Origin: 2-02-FULL-66-14 sp964651335 | GTDB taxonomy: Bacteria; Pseudomonadota; Gammaproteobacteria; Burkholderiales; SG8-39 | Direction: 5' to 3' | DNA: 32,996 nucleotides | Assembly (NCBI GenBank): GCA_964651335.1 | Contig: CAZYVT010000043.1 | Span: forward strand, 1-32,996 | In this document: one piece after another, positions 14,697 to 23,314 of the stretch | How positions within the stretch are numbered: the stretch's first letter is position 1 | Layout of the letters: every line of letters begins with the position of its first letter | Made by a program: the position numbers and the translations under genes | The notes under the pieces: model-generated | Told to the model about the DNA's origin: nothing | Databases searched by the model: none | Seen by the model: the letters and a program-made list of their open reading frames with translations, nothing else

Positions 14697-16883
14697 TCAC
14701 CCTCTTCTTGCGACACCGACCTTGCCTCCGGACAGCGCCTGCATCACCTGTTCCTTCGGCCCGTCGGCGACGATTTTTCCATTATCGAGCACAATCAGAC
14801 GCGGCGCCAGCGTCAACAGCGAAGCCCGGTGCGTGACGAGCAGAAAGGTCTTGCCCCCAAGCGCCTTGTCGAGCTTCCCCTTGAAGTTCTCCTCCGAGCG
14901 GTTATCCAGGGAATTCGTGGGCTCATCCATGATCAGCACCGGCGGGTCGAGCAGCAGCGAACGCGCAATGGCCACGGTCTGGCGCTGCCCGCCGGACAAG
15001 CCCTCGCCACGCTCCCCGATGTGCAGATCGAAGCCCTGCGCCGAAGGGTGGACGAACTCGGTCACGCCGGCGATATCCGCCGCGCGCACCAGCGCCGTAT
15101 CGTCCGCGTACGGGGCCGCAAAGAGGATATTCTCCTTGACCGTTCCGTAGAACAGCACCACGTCCTGCGGTACGTAACCGATGTTTCGGCGCAGCGTCGC
15201 AGGATCGATCTGGTTGATGTCCACGCCGTCGATGAGGATCGAACCCGACGTCGGCTTGTAGAGGCCGAGCACCAGCCTTTCGACCGTCGATTTTCCCGAG
15301 CCGATGCGCCCGATCAGGCCCACCCGATCGCCGGCCGCAAGCCTGAACGACACGTTCGACAGCGCCGGGGTTTTCTGACCGGGGTAGGAGAACGTGACGT
15401 TACGGAACTCGATGTCGCCGCGGAAATGCGGCCGCTGCACGAAGCTCTTGTTGGCGGGGCGCTCGACCGGCAACTGCATGATGTTTTGCAGCGTGCGGAG
15501 CGCCGCAATCGACTGGTGGTAACGCGTCATCAGCCCCGCCACCTGACCCAGCGGCGCCAGCGCGCGCGAGGTGAGAATCGTGCAAGCGACCAGAGCGCCC
15601 ACCGTGAGCTCGCGCTCGGCGATCAGATACACGCCCAGCACGACCACGGCGACGCTGGTGAGCTGCTGCACGGTGAGCGAAATGTTGATGATCGCCGAGG
15701 ACAAGGTGCGCGCCTTGATTCCCAGTCGAGCCCCGGTCCCCACCAGCTGTTCCCACTTGCGCTGCAGGGCGCCCTCGGCCGAAAGCGCCTTCACGGTCTC
15801 GATCGTGCTCAGGCTCTCGATCAGCAACCCCTGCTTCTGGGCCGCGTAACGGAACGTCAACTGGATGATCTCGCCCAGCGGCCGCTGCAGCATGATGCCG
15901 ATCGCAATGATGAGGGGGACCGCCAGCAGCGGGACGTACCCGACCGCTCCGCCCACCCAGAAGATCACGGCGATGAACAGGAGCACGAACGGAAGGTCGA
16001 CGAGTGCGGTGATCGTCGCCGAAGTGATGAATTCGCGGAACGATTCGAATTCGTGCATGTTGCTCGCGAACGATCCAACCGAAGCGGGCCGCACCTCCAT
16101 TCTCATCCCCATCGCTCGCTCGAAGATGTTCGCGGAAAGGATGACGTCGATCCGCTTTCCGGCGATATCGACCAGGTAGCTGCGCAGCATGCGCATGGTG
16201 AGATCGAACGCGAGGACGATGAACACCCCGATCGCCATCGCCCATAACGTTTCGGCGGTGTCGTTCGGCACCACCCGGTCGTACACGTTCATGATGAAAA
16301 GCGGCATCGCCAGGGCGAACAGGTTGATCAGGAGCGAACCCAGGAGCACTTCCCCGTAGATCGGCCAGGCCTGGCGGACCACTCCCCAGAACCAGTGCTC
16401 GATGCGCGGGACGGCGCTGTGCTCGGTCCTGGAGTCGAACTGCAGTTGCTGGCGAACCAGGATGACGTGGCCCGTGTACTCCTTCTGCAGTGCTTCGATC
16501 GAGCTTTCCTGCACGCCCCCCGTGTCGGGATCCACGATCTCGCACTGCCCCTCGGGCTTGACGGCCTTGAGGATGCAGGCCCGCCCGTCTTTCAGCAAAA
16601 CCACCACCGGCAGGACCAGGGGCGATAGCTTCGCCAGATCGCGCGCCGCTACCTTGGCGCTCAGGCCCGCCCGTTCCGCGGCGCGCTCGAACAATGCCGG
16701 CGTCAGCTTGCCGTCCACCAGGGGCAGCCCGGCGGACAGCGTCTCCTCGGAAAATGGCCGATTCATAAAACGCGTAAGCAGGACCAGGCACTTCATCAGT
16801 GGGTCATCGGCCGACAGCGTTCGCGCCGGGATCGCCCATTGCTTGCGTGCCTGGCCTTCCGCGATTGCCTTAGCCTGATCCAA
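14697..16883 (-). CDS. lapB: T1SS ABC exporter with C39-like domain (LapB type)
   Basis: This 728-residue protein has three parts. The N-terminal C39-like domain (about 25-150, DDPLMKCLVLLTRF) resembles the substrate-docking domain of RTX exporters and shows no clear peptidase triad. The ABC membrane domain (about 170-450) has several membrane segments. The ATPase has Walker A GRIGSGKST (525-533), signature LSGGQ (629-633), Walker B VLIMDE (649-654) and the H-loop histidine 685. The start is a TTG at 16883 placed 7 nt behind GGAGGAG; no nearby ATG fits. The gene follows lapD by 21 bp. Family knowledge: it powers export of LapA-type adhesins across the inner membrane. It is the only T1SS ATPase in the window, so both adhesins may use it. 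Confidence 0.94.
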   Translation of the reverse strand: MDQAKAIAEGQARKQWAIPARTLSADDPLMKCLVLLTRFMNRPFSEETLSAGLPLVDGKLTPALFERAAERAGLSAKVAARDLAKLSPLVLPVVVLLKDGRACILKAVKPEGQCEIVDPDTGGVQESSIEALQKEYTGHVILVRQQLQFDSRTEHSAVPRIEHWFWGVVRQAWPIYGEVLLGSLLINLFALAMPLFIMNVYDRVVPNDTAETLWAMAIGVFIVLAFDLTMRMLRSYLVDIAGKRIDVILSANIFERAMGMRMEVRPASVGSFASNMHEFESFREFITSATITALVDLPFVLLFIAVIFWVGGAVGYVPLLAVPLIIAIGIMLQRPLGEIIQLTFRYAAQKQGLLIESLSTIETVKALSAEGALQRKWEQLVGTGARLGIKARTLSSAIINISLTVQQLTSVAVVVLGVYLIAERELTVGALVACTILTSRALAPLGQVAGLMTRYHQSIAALRTLQNIMQLPVERPANKSFVQRPHFRGDIEFRNVTFSYPGQKTPALSNVSFRLAAGDRVGLIGRIGSGKSTVERLVLGLYKPTSGSILIDGVDINQIDPATLRRNIGYVPQDVVLFYGTVKENILFAAPYADDTALVRAADIAGVTEFVHPSAQGFDLHIGERGEGLSGGQRQTVAIARSLLLDPPVLIMDEPTNSLDNRSEENFKGKLDKALGGKTFLLVTHRASLLTLAPRLIVLDNGKIVADGPKEQVMQALSGGKVGVARRG

Positions 16884-16904
16884 GATGAATCTCCTCCGGC
16901 CCCG

Positions 16905-18872
16905 TCACTCGGGCTTGCCGATGAAGTAGCCCTGCGCACCGTCCACCAGCAGGCTCTTCGCCAGTTCGAAATCCTGTTCGGTTTCGATGTACTCGGTCAC
17001 GACCTGGATCCCGAGGCCGTGGGCGATGCCCACCAGCGCCTGCACGAAGAACTGCCGATCGGTGGAATCGGCCATGCCGCGCGTGTAGCTGCCGTCGATC
17101 TTGATGTAATCGACCTCCAGGCTGCGCAGGTATCCGACCGAGGCGGTGCTCTGCCCGAAGCGGTCGATCGACAGGCGCGCCCCGGTTTCGCGCAACCGGC
17201 TGAAGGCGGCCTTCACCAAGCCGATGTTGGCGATGATCGAGTGCTCCGCCACCTCCAGAATGATGTTGCGCGCAACCTCCGGCTGCGCGGCGAGCTTGCC
17301 GTGCAGCCATTCCACGAACATCGGGTCGATGATCGACTCGAGCGACAGGTTGAGCGCCGTGGCGCCTCCGCGGACCGGCCCGCTCGTCGCAATGTGCTGC
17401 ATCACCTTGTCGACTACGACGCGATCCAGCAGCTGAAGCGCCCCGAGGCGCTTCGCGGTCGCGATGAATATGCCGGCGCGAATCAGCTGGCCGTCCGAGC
17501 CCAGGATGCGGACGCACGACTCGCTGCGGTATCTCCATTCCGACTCGGGGACCTGGCAGGGGCGCAACGGCTGGTACTGCAGCGCCACCCGATCGCTCGG
17601 CAGGCCGACCCGGAACATGTTGTTGATCTCGGTGTATGTCGTTGTTGCCTGCTCCGCCGCCTCCTCCGGCTGCAGGTGCCATGCGGGGATGCCGCGCGCC
17701 TGCGCGATCGCCAGCGCGGCGCTCACGGAGGACATCAGCCTGCCGAACGAAGCGCCTTCGCGATGCCGGTAGTAGGCCATCCCGACATGCGACATCATGC
17801 TGCTCTCGGTGCGCGGGAACTCTTCGATCTCCGCCAGCGCGGCAATCAATTCGTCGCCGAATGCCGGCAGGTCTGCTTCGGCGATATCGGGGACCAGGAT
17901 CCCGAATTCCGGGCCATCGAGCTTGGCGAGGATCGCGCCCGTGCGCTTTTCCGAGGCCTTGGCAAGCAGTTGGGCGGTCCGCTTGAGCAACGCATCGCCT
18001 TCCACCCTGCCGTTCTTCTCGTTGAACGCGGCAAAGCCGCGCACGCGGACCACCGCCAGCGCGCCGGACGGGAACTTGGTCGGGGCGCCGATCAGATGCG
18101 CCAGGCGCTCGCTGAAGTCGTTGCGGTTCATGAGACCGGTGACCGCGTCCACATAGGCCTTCTTGCGCATCTTTTCGGCGAGGTCGGTCTGCTCCGTCAG
18201 CATGCGCTCCACCGCCACGACCATGGCATTCATCGCATGGGCCACGCGATGCAATTCACGCGCCCAGGGCAGCTTCGGCAGCAGGGTGAATTGACGCCTG
18301 GAAATGTTGATCGCCTGCTGCTCCATGTCGTCGAGGGGGCGCAGTGCAAGGCGCAGCACCACGAACACGACCACCAGGGAGATGATCGCCACCGCGAGCA
18401 GCACCCACGCCGAACGCACCGAAACCCGGTACAGCTCCGCGTAGGCATGCCCCGGGTGGCTCACCACCTCGATCACCGCCGCCTGGATCCATCCGTCCAT
18501 GACGATCGCGTCCATCCTCGGCGTCTCCAGCGCGACCCACGGCAACCCGATGAACCAGGCGGGGACGTCTTTCACGGCTTGCTCCAGCTGCTTGGTGACG
18601 AGCGCCTTGCCGTCCATGCTTTTCACCAGGATCTCGCTGTAGTAGCCGCGGTCGAAAATGGCGGCGGTCATCCTTTCGACGGTCTGCACGTCCTTGACCC
18701 GGCCGCTGTGGGTGATCGCCAGCCCGAGGAAGGTCGCGGTGTCCTGTGCGTGCGACTCGAGGGTCTTTTGCAGGTAGTCCTTCGTGCTCTGGAACACGAT
18801 CACCAGCGTCGCGACGAAGACCAGAACCCAAAGCAGCGAAATCAGGGAAAGCAATAACCGGGAAAGTTTCAT
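16905..18872 (-). CDS. lapD: LapD, inner-membrane c-di-GMP receptor
   Basis: The 655 residues are arranged as in LapD. TM1 spans about 6-27 and the periplasmic LapD/MoxY-type domain about 28-152, including GWIQ with W128. TM2 is about 154-174, followed by a HAMP-like linker (175-230), then GGDEF and EAL domains. Both catalytic sites are degenerate. The GGDEF position reads LDGPEF (318-323), the EAL position reads ESC (451-453), and IDRFG replaces DDFG (569-573). Binding-type motifs remain, such as YQPL (433-436) and QGYFIGKP (647-654). Family knowledge: LapD binds c-di-GMP through its EAL domain and then captures LapG in the periplasm, using a Trp in this loop. The gene follows lapG by 33 bp and precedes the exporter by 21 bp, so the signalling and export genes form one operon. 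Confidence 0.95.
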   Translation of the reverse strand: MKLSRLLLSLISLLWVLVFVATLVIVFQSTKDYLQKTLESHAQDTATFLGLAITHSGRVKDVQTVERMTAAIFDRGYYSEILVKSMDGKALVTKQLEQAVKDVPAWFIGLPWVALETPRMDAIVMDGWIQAAVIEVVSHPGHAYAELYRVSVRSAWVLLAVAIISLVVVFVVLRLALRPLDDMEQQAINISRRQFTLLPKLPWARELHRVAHAMNAMVVAVERMLTEQTDLAEKMRKKAYVDAVTGLMNRNDFSERLAHLIGAPTKFPSGALAVVRVRGFAAFNEKNGRVEGDALLKRTAQLLAKASEKRTGAILAKLDGPEFGILVPDIAEADLPAFGDELIAALAEIEEFPRTESSMMSHVGMAYYRHREGASFGRLMSSVSAALAIAQARGIPAWHLQPEEAAEQATTTYTEINNMFRVGLPSDRVALQYQPLRPCQVPESEWRYRSESCVRILGSDGQLIRAGIFIATAKRLGALQLLDRVVVDKVMQHIATSGPVRGGATALNLSLESIIDPMFVEWLHGKLAAQPEVARNIILEVAEHSIIANIGLVKAAFSRLRETGARLSIDRFGQSTASVGYLRSLEVDYIKIDGSYTRGMADSTDRQFFVQALVGIAHGLGIQVVTEYIETEQDFELAKSLLVDGAQGYFIGKPE

Positions 18873-18905
18873 TTCGACCCCACCGTCTTGGTTCTCATGC
18901 CCGGA

Positions 18906-19577
18906 TCACATTGCCGACCGAAGCCGCGCCTGGAGATCACGCCAGTGGCCGATGCGATCCGAGCCGCCGACGGACTGACCGCGCCCGGTCTGCTCCTTCG
19001 CCAGCCACAGCCCGCTACCGTTGAAGCTGTACACCGGCAAAAGATCGGTTCTGGAGGACGCCGGACGGATCGATTTGTTGATATTGTCCAGGATGAGTGG
19101 CTCGGCGTCCGGGGTCGGAAAATAGGCCAGCACCATATGGGCCTCATTGTATATGACGAGTTCCTTCACATAGGTGATGCGCAGCTTGTCGTCAGGAACG
19201 CCGAGCGCCCGCAAGGTGAAGTACTTGGCGATCGAGAAATCCTCGCAGTCGCCGCCGTTGGTGGACAGGAATTCGATCGGCGTCGCCCAGTAATCTTCTT
19301 TCCCCCAGTGCTCCAGGTCGCTGAGAAACGGCGTCTGGTTCATGAAATTGTTCGCCAACTCGAGCTTTTCCCGCTCGGGCAGACTCTTGTTCTTTGCCGA
19401 GGTCACCAGGTTGCGACCCTCGGTGAGGCGATTTTTTGCGACCGGTCCGAACTGCTGCGCCAGTTTGGCGATCTGGGCATCGGTAATGACATCCAGCTCG
19501 ACCGCAAGCGCCAGCAGCGCCGCGAGCGACGCAGCGAGCAGGAGGATCCGGACCCACCGTGCAGCGAATATGCGCAT
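18906..19577 (-). CDS. lapG: LapG, periplasmic adhesin-cleaving cysteine protease
   Basis: From ATG 19577, behind AGGAAAGG, the product is 223 residues; an upstream ATG at 19658 lacks such a site. The N-terminal hydrophobic segment (about 8-26) is a signal or anchor. The bacterial transglutaminase-like protease domain has the triad C111 (NGGDCEDFS), H147 (NEAHMVLAYF) and D164 (LILDNI). D110 and E112 flank the cysteine at the positions of the calcium ligands in Pseudomonas LapG. Spacing between the triad residues matches that family. Family knowledge: it cuts LapA-type adhesins after an N-terminal Ala-Ala-Gly motif unless held by LapD. Both adhesins in this window carry such a motif. The gene lies 93 bp after livF and likely has its own promoter. 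Confidence 0.95.
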   Translation of the reverse strand: MRIFAARWVRILLLAASLAALLALAVELDVITDAQIAKLAQQFGPVAKNRLTEGRNLVTSAKNKSLPEREKLELANNFMNQTPFLSDLEHWGKEDYWATPIEFLSTNGGDCEDFSIAKYFTLRALGVPDDKLRITYVKELVIYNEAHMVLAYFPTPDAEPLILDNINKSIRPASSRTDLLPVYSFNGSGLWLAKEQTGRGQSVGGSDRIGHWRDLQARLRSAM

Positions 19578-19670
19578 ACCTTTCCTGAACCCGGCGCCCG
19601 GATCGTGCTCTGCGCATCGTTCCGGCGTCCGCAAACTGGCGAATGATACTCGCGCCACGCCGGCGCGCCC

Positions 19671-20384
19671 TCAGGCCGCGCCCTCTCCCAGATACGCTTC
19701 ACGAACCTTCGCATCGGCGAGCAATTTCCCCGCCTCGTCGGCGAGAGTGATGGCGCCGGATTCCATGACGTAGCCGCGGCCGGCGACCTCGAGCGCGAGC
19801 TTCGCGTTCTGCTCGACCAGCAGAATCGTCACGCCCTGCGACGCGATCTCGCGGACGATCTCGAAGATCTTGGCGACCAGCAGCGGCGCGAGGCCCATCG
19901 AGGGTTCGTCCAGCAGCAGCAGCTTGGGCCGCGCCATCAAGGCACGTGCGATCGCAAGCATCTGCTGCTCGCCGCCGGAGAGCGTGCCCGCGGTCTGCGC
20001 GCGCCGCTCGCGCAGCCGTGGAAACGTGCCGTACTGGCGCTCGAGGTCGCGCTTGACCTCCGGGTCGTGGCGCGAGTACGCGCCCATGGCGAGGTTTTCC
20101 GCCACGGTGAGCTGGGGGAAGATGCCGCGGCCCTCCGGCACCATCACCAGACCCTGCCGCGGCAGCTCGTGGACGGGCATCTTTGCGACGTCGGCGCCGG
20201 CGTACTGCACGGAGCCCGCGCGCATCGGATGCAGGCCGCAGATCGCGCGCAGCGTCGAGCTCTTTCCTGCGCCGTTCGCCCCGATGAGGCACACCAGTTC
20301 TCCTTGCGCGACGGCAAGGTCGATTCCCTTCACCGCGCGAATGCCCCCGTAGCGGACTTCCAGCGACTTGACCTCAAGCAGCAT
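19671..20384 (-). CDS. livF: Branched-chain amino acid ABC transporter ATPase LivF
   Basis: This 237-residue protein is of usual LivF length. Walker A is GANGAGKS (about 36-43), the signature is LSGGEQQ, and Walker B LLLLDEPSMGLAP shows the LivF-typical Ser-Met-Gly-Leu. The H-loop glutamate/glutamine region reads ILLVEQN. It is the last gene of the liv operon, 21 bp after livG. The specificity (branched-chain amino acids or related compounds) follows from the family and operon order and is not shown by the sequence itself. Confidence 0.95.
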   Translation of the reverse strand: MLLEVKSLEVRYGGIRAVKGIDLAVAQGELVCLIGANGAGKSSTLRAICGLHPMRAGSVQYAGADVAKMPVHELPRQGLVMVPEGRGIFPQLTVAENLAMGAYSRHDPEVKRDLERQYGTFPRLRERRAQTAGTLSGGEQQMLAIARALMARPKLLLLDEPSMGLAPLLVAKIFEIVREIASQGVTILLVEQNAKLALEVAGRGYVMESGAITLADEAGKLLADAKVREAYLGEGAA

Positions 20385-20405
20385 GCGGGGCGTCGCTCCT
20401 CTGCC

Positions 20406-21194
20406 TCATGCGGCGCTCCGAGTTGCCGTTTCATCGGGTACGCCGAGATACGCCTCGATCACCTTCGGGTCCCGCTGCACGTCCACCGGGATTCCTTCGG
20501 CGATTTTTTCTCCGTAGTCGAGCACCAGCACCCGGTCGCACACCGCCATCACGAGACGCATGTCGTGCTCGATCAGCAGGATGGTGGTGCCGTCGCCGCG
20601 TATGCTCCCGAGCAACTTGCGCAGCGCGCGCGTCTCGGAAGCATTCATCCCGGCGGCGGGCTCGTCGAGCGCAAGCAGCTTCGGTTCGGTCGCGAGCGCG
20701 CGCGCGATCTCCAGGCGCCGCTGGTCGCCGTACGGCAGGCTCCCCGCAGGATCGTTGGCGCGGGCGCGGATGCCGACGTAGTCAAGCAGCGCTGCGGCGC
20801 GGCGCTCGATCGACTGCTCTTCGGCGCGGGTGGCGCGGTCGCGCAGCACTGCGCCGATGACACCCGCCCGGGTGCGCACGTGCCGCCCGATCATCACGTT
20901 CTCGAGCGCGGAGAGGTTGCCGAAGAGGCGGATGTTCTGAAAGGTGCGCGCGATGCCTCTGGCGGCGACCTGGTGCGGCCTCAATCCTGCGAGTGACGCC
21001 CCGTCGAACAGGAACGAACCCTCGTCCGGGGCGTACATCCCCGTGAGCACGTTGAACAGCGTGGTCTTGCCGGCGCCGTTCGGGCCGATCAAACCGTAGA
21101 TTTCTCCGGTACGGATGGCGAACCCGACGTTGGTCAGCGCCTGCACCCCGCCAAAGCGCTTTCTGATCCCGCGCGCTTGCAGCAGCTCGCTCAT
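20406..21194 (-). CDS. livG: Branched-chain amino acid ABC transporter ATPase LivG
   Basis: This 262-residue protein has Walker A GPNGAGKTT (about 37-45) and the LivG motif GIARTFQNIRLF. The signature segment reads SLPYGDQRRLEIARAL, and Walker B LLALDEPAAGMN carries the LivG-typical Ala-Ala-Gly-Met-Asn. The switch histidine is in LIEHDM. The ATG overlaps the livM stop (ATGA), indicating translational coupling. It pairs with LivF to energise the LivHM permease. Confidence 0.95.
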   Translation of the reverse strand: MSELLQARGIRKRFGGVQALTNVGFAIRTGEIYGLIGPNGAGKTTLFNVLTGMYAPDEGSFLFDGASLAGLRPHQVAARGIARTFQNIRLFGNLSALENVMIGRHVRTRAGVIGAVLRDRATRAEEQSIERRAAALLDYVGIRARANDPAGSLPYGDQRRLEIARALATEPKLLALDEPAAGMNASETRALRKLLGSIRGDGTTILLIEHDMRLVMAVCDRVLVLDYGEKIAEGIPVDVQRDPKVIEAYLGVPDETATRSAA

Positions 21195-22258
21195 TCCATT
21201 TGCTCCGAGAGCTCGCGTTTTCTGACCGCCGAGGGCAGCAGCCCCGCCGGGCGGTACAACATGATCAGCACCAGCGCGAGGCCGAAGAGCAGCATCCGGA
21301 TCACCTCCGGCTCGACGATGGTGCGATCGAACAAGGACTTCTGCAGCGGCTCCACGGTCCAGCGCAGGACTTCCGGCACGAAGGAAAGCAGGACCGCGCC
21401 GAGCACCACGCCCCAGACGTTGCCCATGCCGCCGAGCACGACCATCGAAACCACCATGATGGACTCGACCAGGACGAAGCTTTCGGGCGAAACGAAGCCC
21501 TGGATGGCGGCGAACATGCCGCCGGCGATGCCGCCGAAGGACGCGCCCATCGCGAAGGCGAGGAGCTTCACGTTGCGGGTATTGATGCCCATGGCGCGCG
21601 CCGCGATCTCGTCCTCGCGGATCGCCTCCCAGGCGCGGCCGATGCGCGAGTTCTGCAGGCGCACGTTGATCACGATCACGATCACGAGCACGGCGAGCAG
21701 CAGCCAGTAGTACTTCATCGGTCCGCTCACCACGACGCCGAGGACGCCGTGATCCTTCGAAAAGTCGAGCCCGCCGAGGCGGAACGGGTCGATCTGGGCG
21801 ATTCCTTGCGGACCGCGCGTGATGTTCACGGGCTGCGAGAGGTTATTGAGGAAGATCCGCACGATCTCGCCGAAACCGAGCGTCACGATCGCGAGGTAGT
21901 CGCCGCGCAGCTTCAGCGTCGGCGCGCCGAGCAGCACGCCGAAGAGACCGGCGACTGCGGCGCCGACCGGCAGGATCACCCAGAACGGGAGGTGAAGATC
22001 GAAGTGGGGCGAAGCGAGCAGCGCGTAGGTGTAGGCACCGACCGCGTAGAACGCGATGTAGCCAAGATCGAGCAGCCCCGCGAAGCCCACCACGATGTTC
22101 AGGCCGAGCGCGAGCAGCGCATAGAGGATCGCGAAGTTCGCGATCCGTACCCAGCTGGTACCGACATACGCGAGCGCAAAGGGCAGCAGCACCAGGGCAA
22201 GGGCCACGATCACCACGCCAGTCCGCACTACGGCAGCGTTCTGCCTCCAGTCTTTCAC
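21191..22258 (-). CDS. livM: Branched-chain amino acid permease LivM
   Basis: The start is GTG 22258, which overlaps the livH stop as GTGA. It gives 355 residues starting VKDWRQNAAVVRTG; upstream extensions would be out-of-family arginine-rich sequence. There are about ten hydrophobic membrane segments. The LivM motifs AILYALLALGLNIVVGFAGLL and GDYLAIVTLGFGEIVRI are present, with the conserved cytoplasmic loop RIGRAWEAIREDEIAA. It forms the inner-membrane channel together with LivH. Confidence 0.94.
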   Translation of the reverse strand: MKDWRQNAAVVRTGVVIVALALVLLPFALAYVGTSWVRIANFAILYALLALGLNIVVGFAGLLDLGYIAFYAVGAYTYALLASPHFDLHLPFWVILPVGAAVAGLFGVLLGAPTLKLRGDYLAIVTLGFGEIVRIFLNNLSQPVNITRGPQGIAQIDPFRLGGLDFSKDHGVLGVVVSGPMKYYWLLLAVLVIVIVINVRLQNSRIGRAWEAIREDEIAARAMGINTRNVKLLAFAMGASFGGIAGGMFAAIQGFVSPESFVLVESIMVVSMVVLGGMGNVWGVVLGAVLLSFVPEVLRWTVEPLQKSLFDRTIVEPEVIRMLLFGLALVLIMLYRPAGLLPSAVRKRELSEQME

Positions 22259-23241
22259 GCCCGGTCCGCCACGCGCTCGCCGAGCAGGCCCGAGGGCCGG
22301 ATCACCAGTACCAGGATCAGCACCACGAACGCGAACACGTCCTGGTAGTTGGAGCCGAACAGGATGAAATGCGCGTCGGCCTGGCAGCGCTCGGTGAGCC
22401 AGCCCGAGACCCCGGCGATCCGGCACAGGTCGGTGAGATCGCCGATGTAGCCGGCGCCGAGCGCTTCAACGACGCCGAGCAGCAGCCCGCCGAGCATCGC
22501 ACCCGGGATATTGCCGATGCCACCGAGCACGGCGGCGGCAAAGGCTTTCAACCCGAGGATCGAGCCCATCGTGTACTGGGCGACGCCGTAATAGGTGCCG
22601 ACCATCACGCCGGCCACCGCACCCAGCGCCCCACCGATCAGGAACGTGGCAGCGATGACGCGATCGATGTCCACGCCCATGAGTCCCGCGACCTGCGGGT
22701 TCTGCGCGGTGGCGCGCATCGCGGTGCCGAGCTTGGTGCGGTACACCAGCAGCGCAAGCCCCGCCATGATCGCGAAACACAGGCCGAGAATGGCAATCTG
22801 CACGCTGGTGATGGTGGCCCCCGCGACGTGGTGCACGGTATTGCTGATGATCTGCGGGAACGCGATCACGTTGCGCGTCCACACCAGCATGGCGAGGTGC
22901 TGGAGAATGATGGAGACGCCGATCGCGGTGATCAGCGGCGCCAGGCGCGGCGCGCGCCGCAGCGGCCGGTAGGCGAAGCGCTCCATGGTCCAGGCGACTG
23001 CCATGCACACCGGAATCGCGCAGGCGGTGCCGATCACGACCACCGCCAGCGGCGGCATGCCGCCGGCCGCGAGGGCAGTGATCACGGAGAACGCCACCAT
23101 CGCGCCGATCATCACCACTTCGCCGTGCGCGAAATTGATCAGCTGGATGATGCCGTAGACCATCGTGTAGCCGAGGGCGACGATCGCGTAGACGCTGCCG
23201 AGCGTCAGCCCGTTGATGAGCTGCTGAAGGAATATGTCCAC
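22255..23241 (-). CDS. livH: Branched-chain amino acid permease LivH
   Basis: This 328-residue integral membrane protein starts with GTG 23241. It has the typical LivH opening QLINGLTLGSVYAIVALGYT and INFAHGEVVMIGA, and the loop TKLGTAMRATAQNPQVAGLMG. A hydrophilic insert with two cysteines (DLCRIAGVSGWLTERCQADA, near 275-295) sits before the last membrane segment. It follows livK by 73 bp, with an intrinsic terminator-like hairpin in between, and overlaps livM. Confidence 0.94.
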   Translation of the reverse strand: MDIFLQQLINGLTLGSVYAIVALGYTMVYGIIQLINFAHGEVVMIGAMVAFSVITALAAGGMPPLAVVVIGTACAIPVCMAVAWTMERFAYRPLRRAPRLAPLITAIGVSIILQHLAMLVWTRNVIAFPQIISNTVHHVAGATITSVQIAILGLCFAIMAGLALLVYRTKLGTAMRATAQNPQVAGLMGVDIDRVIAATFLIGGALGAVAGVMVGTYYGVAQYTMGSILGLKAFAAAVLGGIGNIPGAMLGGLLLGVVEALGAGYIGDLTDLCRIAGVSGWLTERCQADAHFILFGSNYQDVFAFVVLILVLVIRPSGLLGERVADRA

Positions 23242-23266
23242 GCGCTGCGCAGCGTAGCAGAAAAGA

Positions 23267-23290
23267 AAACGGCACCCGAAGGTGCCGTTT
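23267..23290 (-). terminator. Intrinsic terminator/attenuator between livK and livH
   Basis: A 10-bp perfect stem (AAACGGCACC / GGTGCCGTTT) with a TTCG loop on the minus strand is followed by TCTTTTC. Placed inside the operon after livK, it fits partial termination that keeps binding protein in excess over permease. Confidence 0.85.
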
Positions 23291-23314
23291 CCATCGCCCT
23301 CGCCGGGGACGGGC

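Noticed and set aside
14599..14700. GTG start at 14700 for the membrane-fusion protein
   Set aside because: The added 34 residues are Arg/Pro/Cys-rich, contain a hairpin in the DNA and do not look like the family. ATG 14598 fits the usual N-terminus.
14697..16883. Active C39 peptidase domain in the ABC exporter
   Set aside because: The N-terminal domain has a Cys in MKCLVLL but not the C39 catalytic context or a clear His/Asp pair. It is read as a C39-like docking domain.
14661..18857. Two long plus-strand open frames opposite lapB and lapD
   Set aside because: The minus-strand products have complete motifs and correct ribosome sites. The plus-strand frames show only antisense composition.
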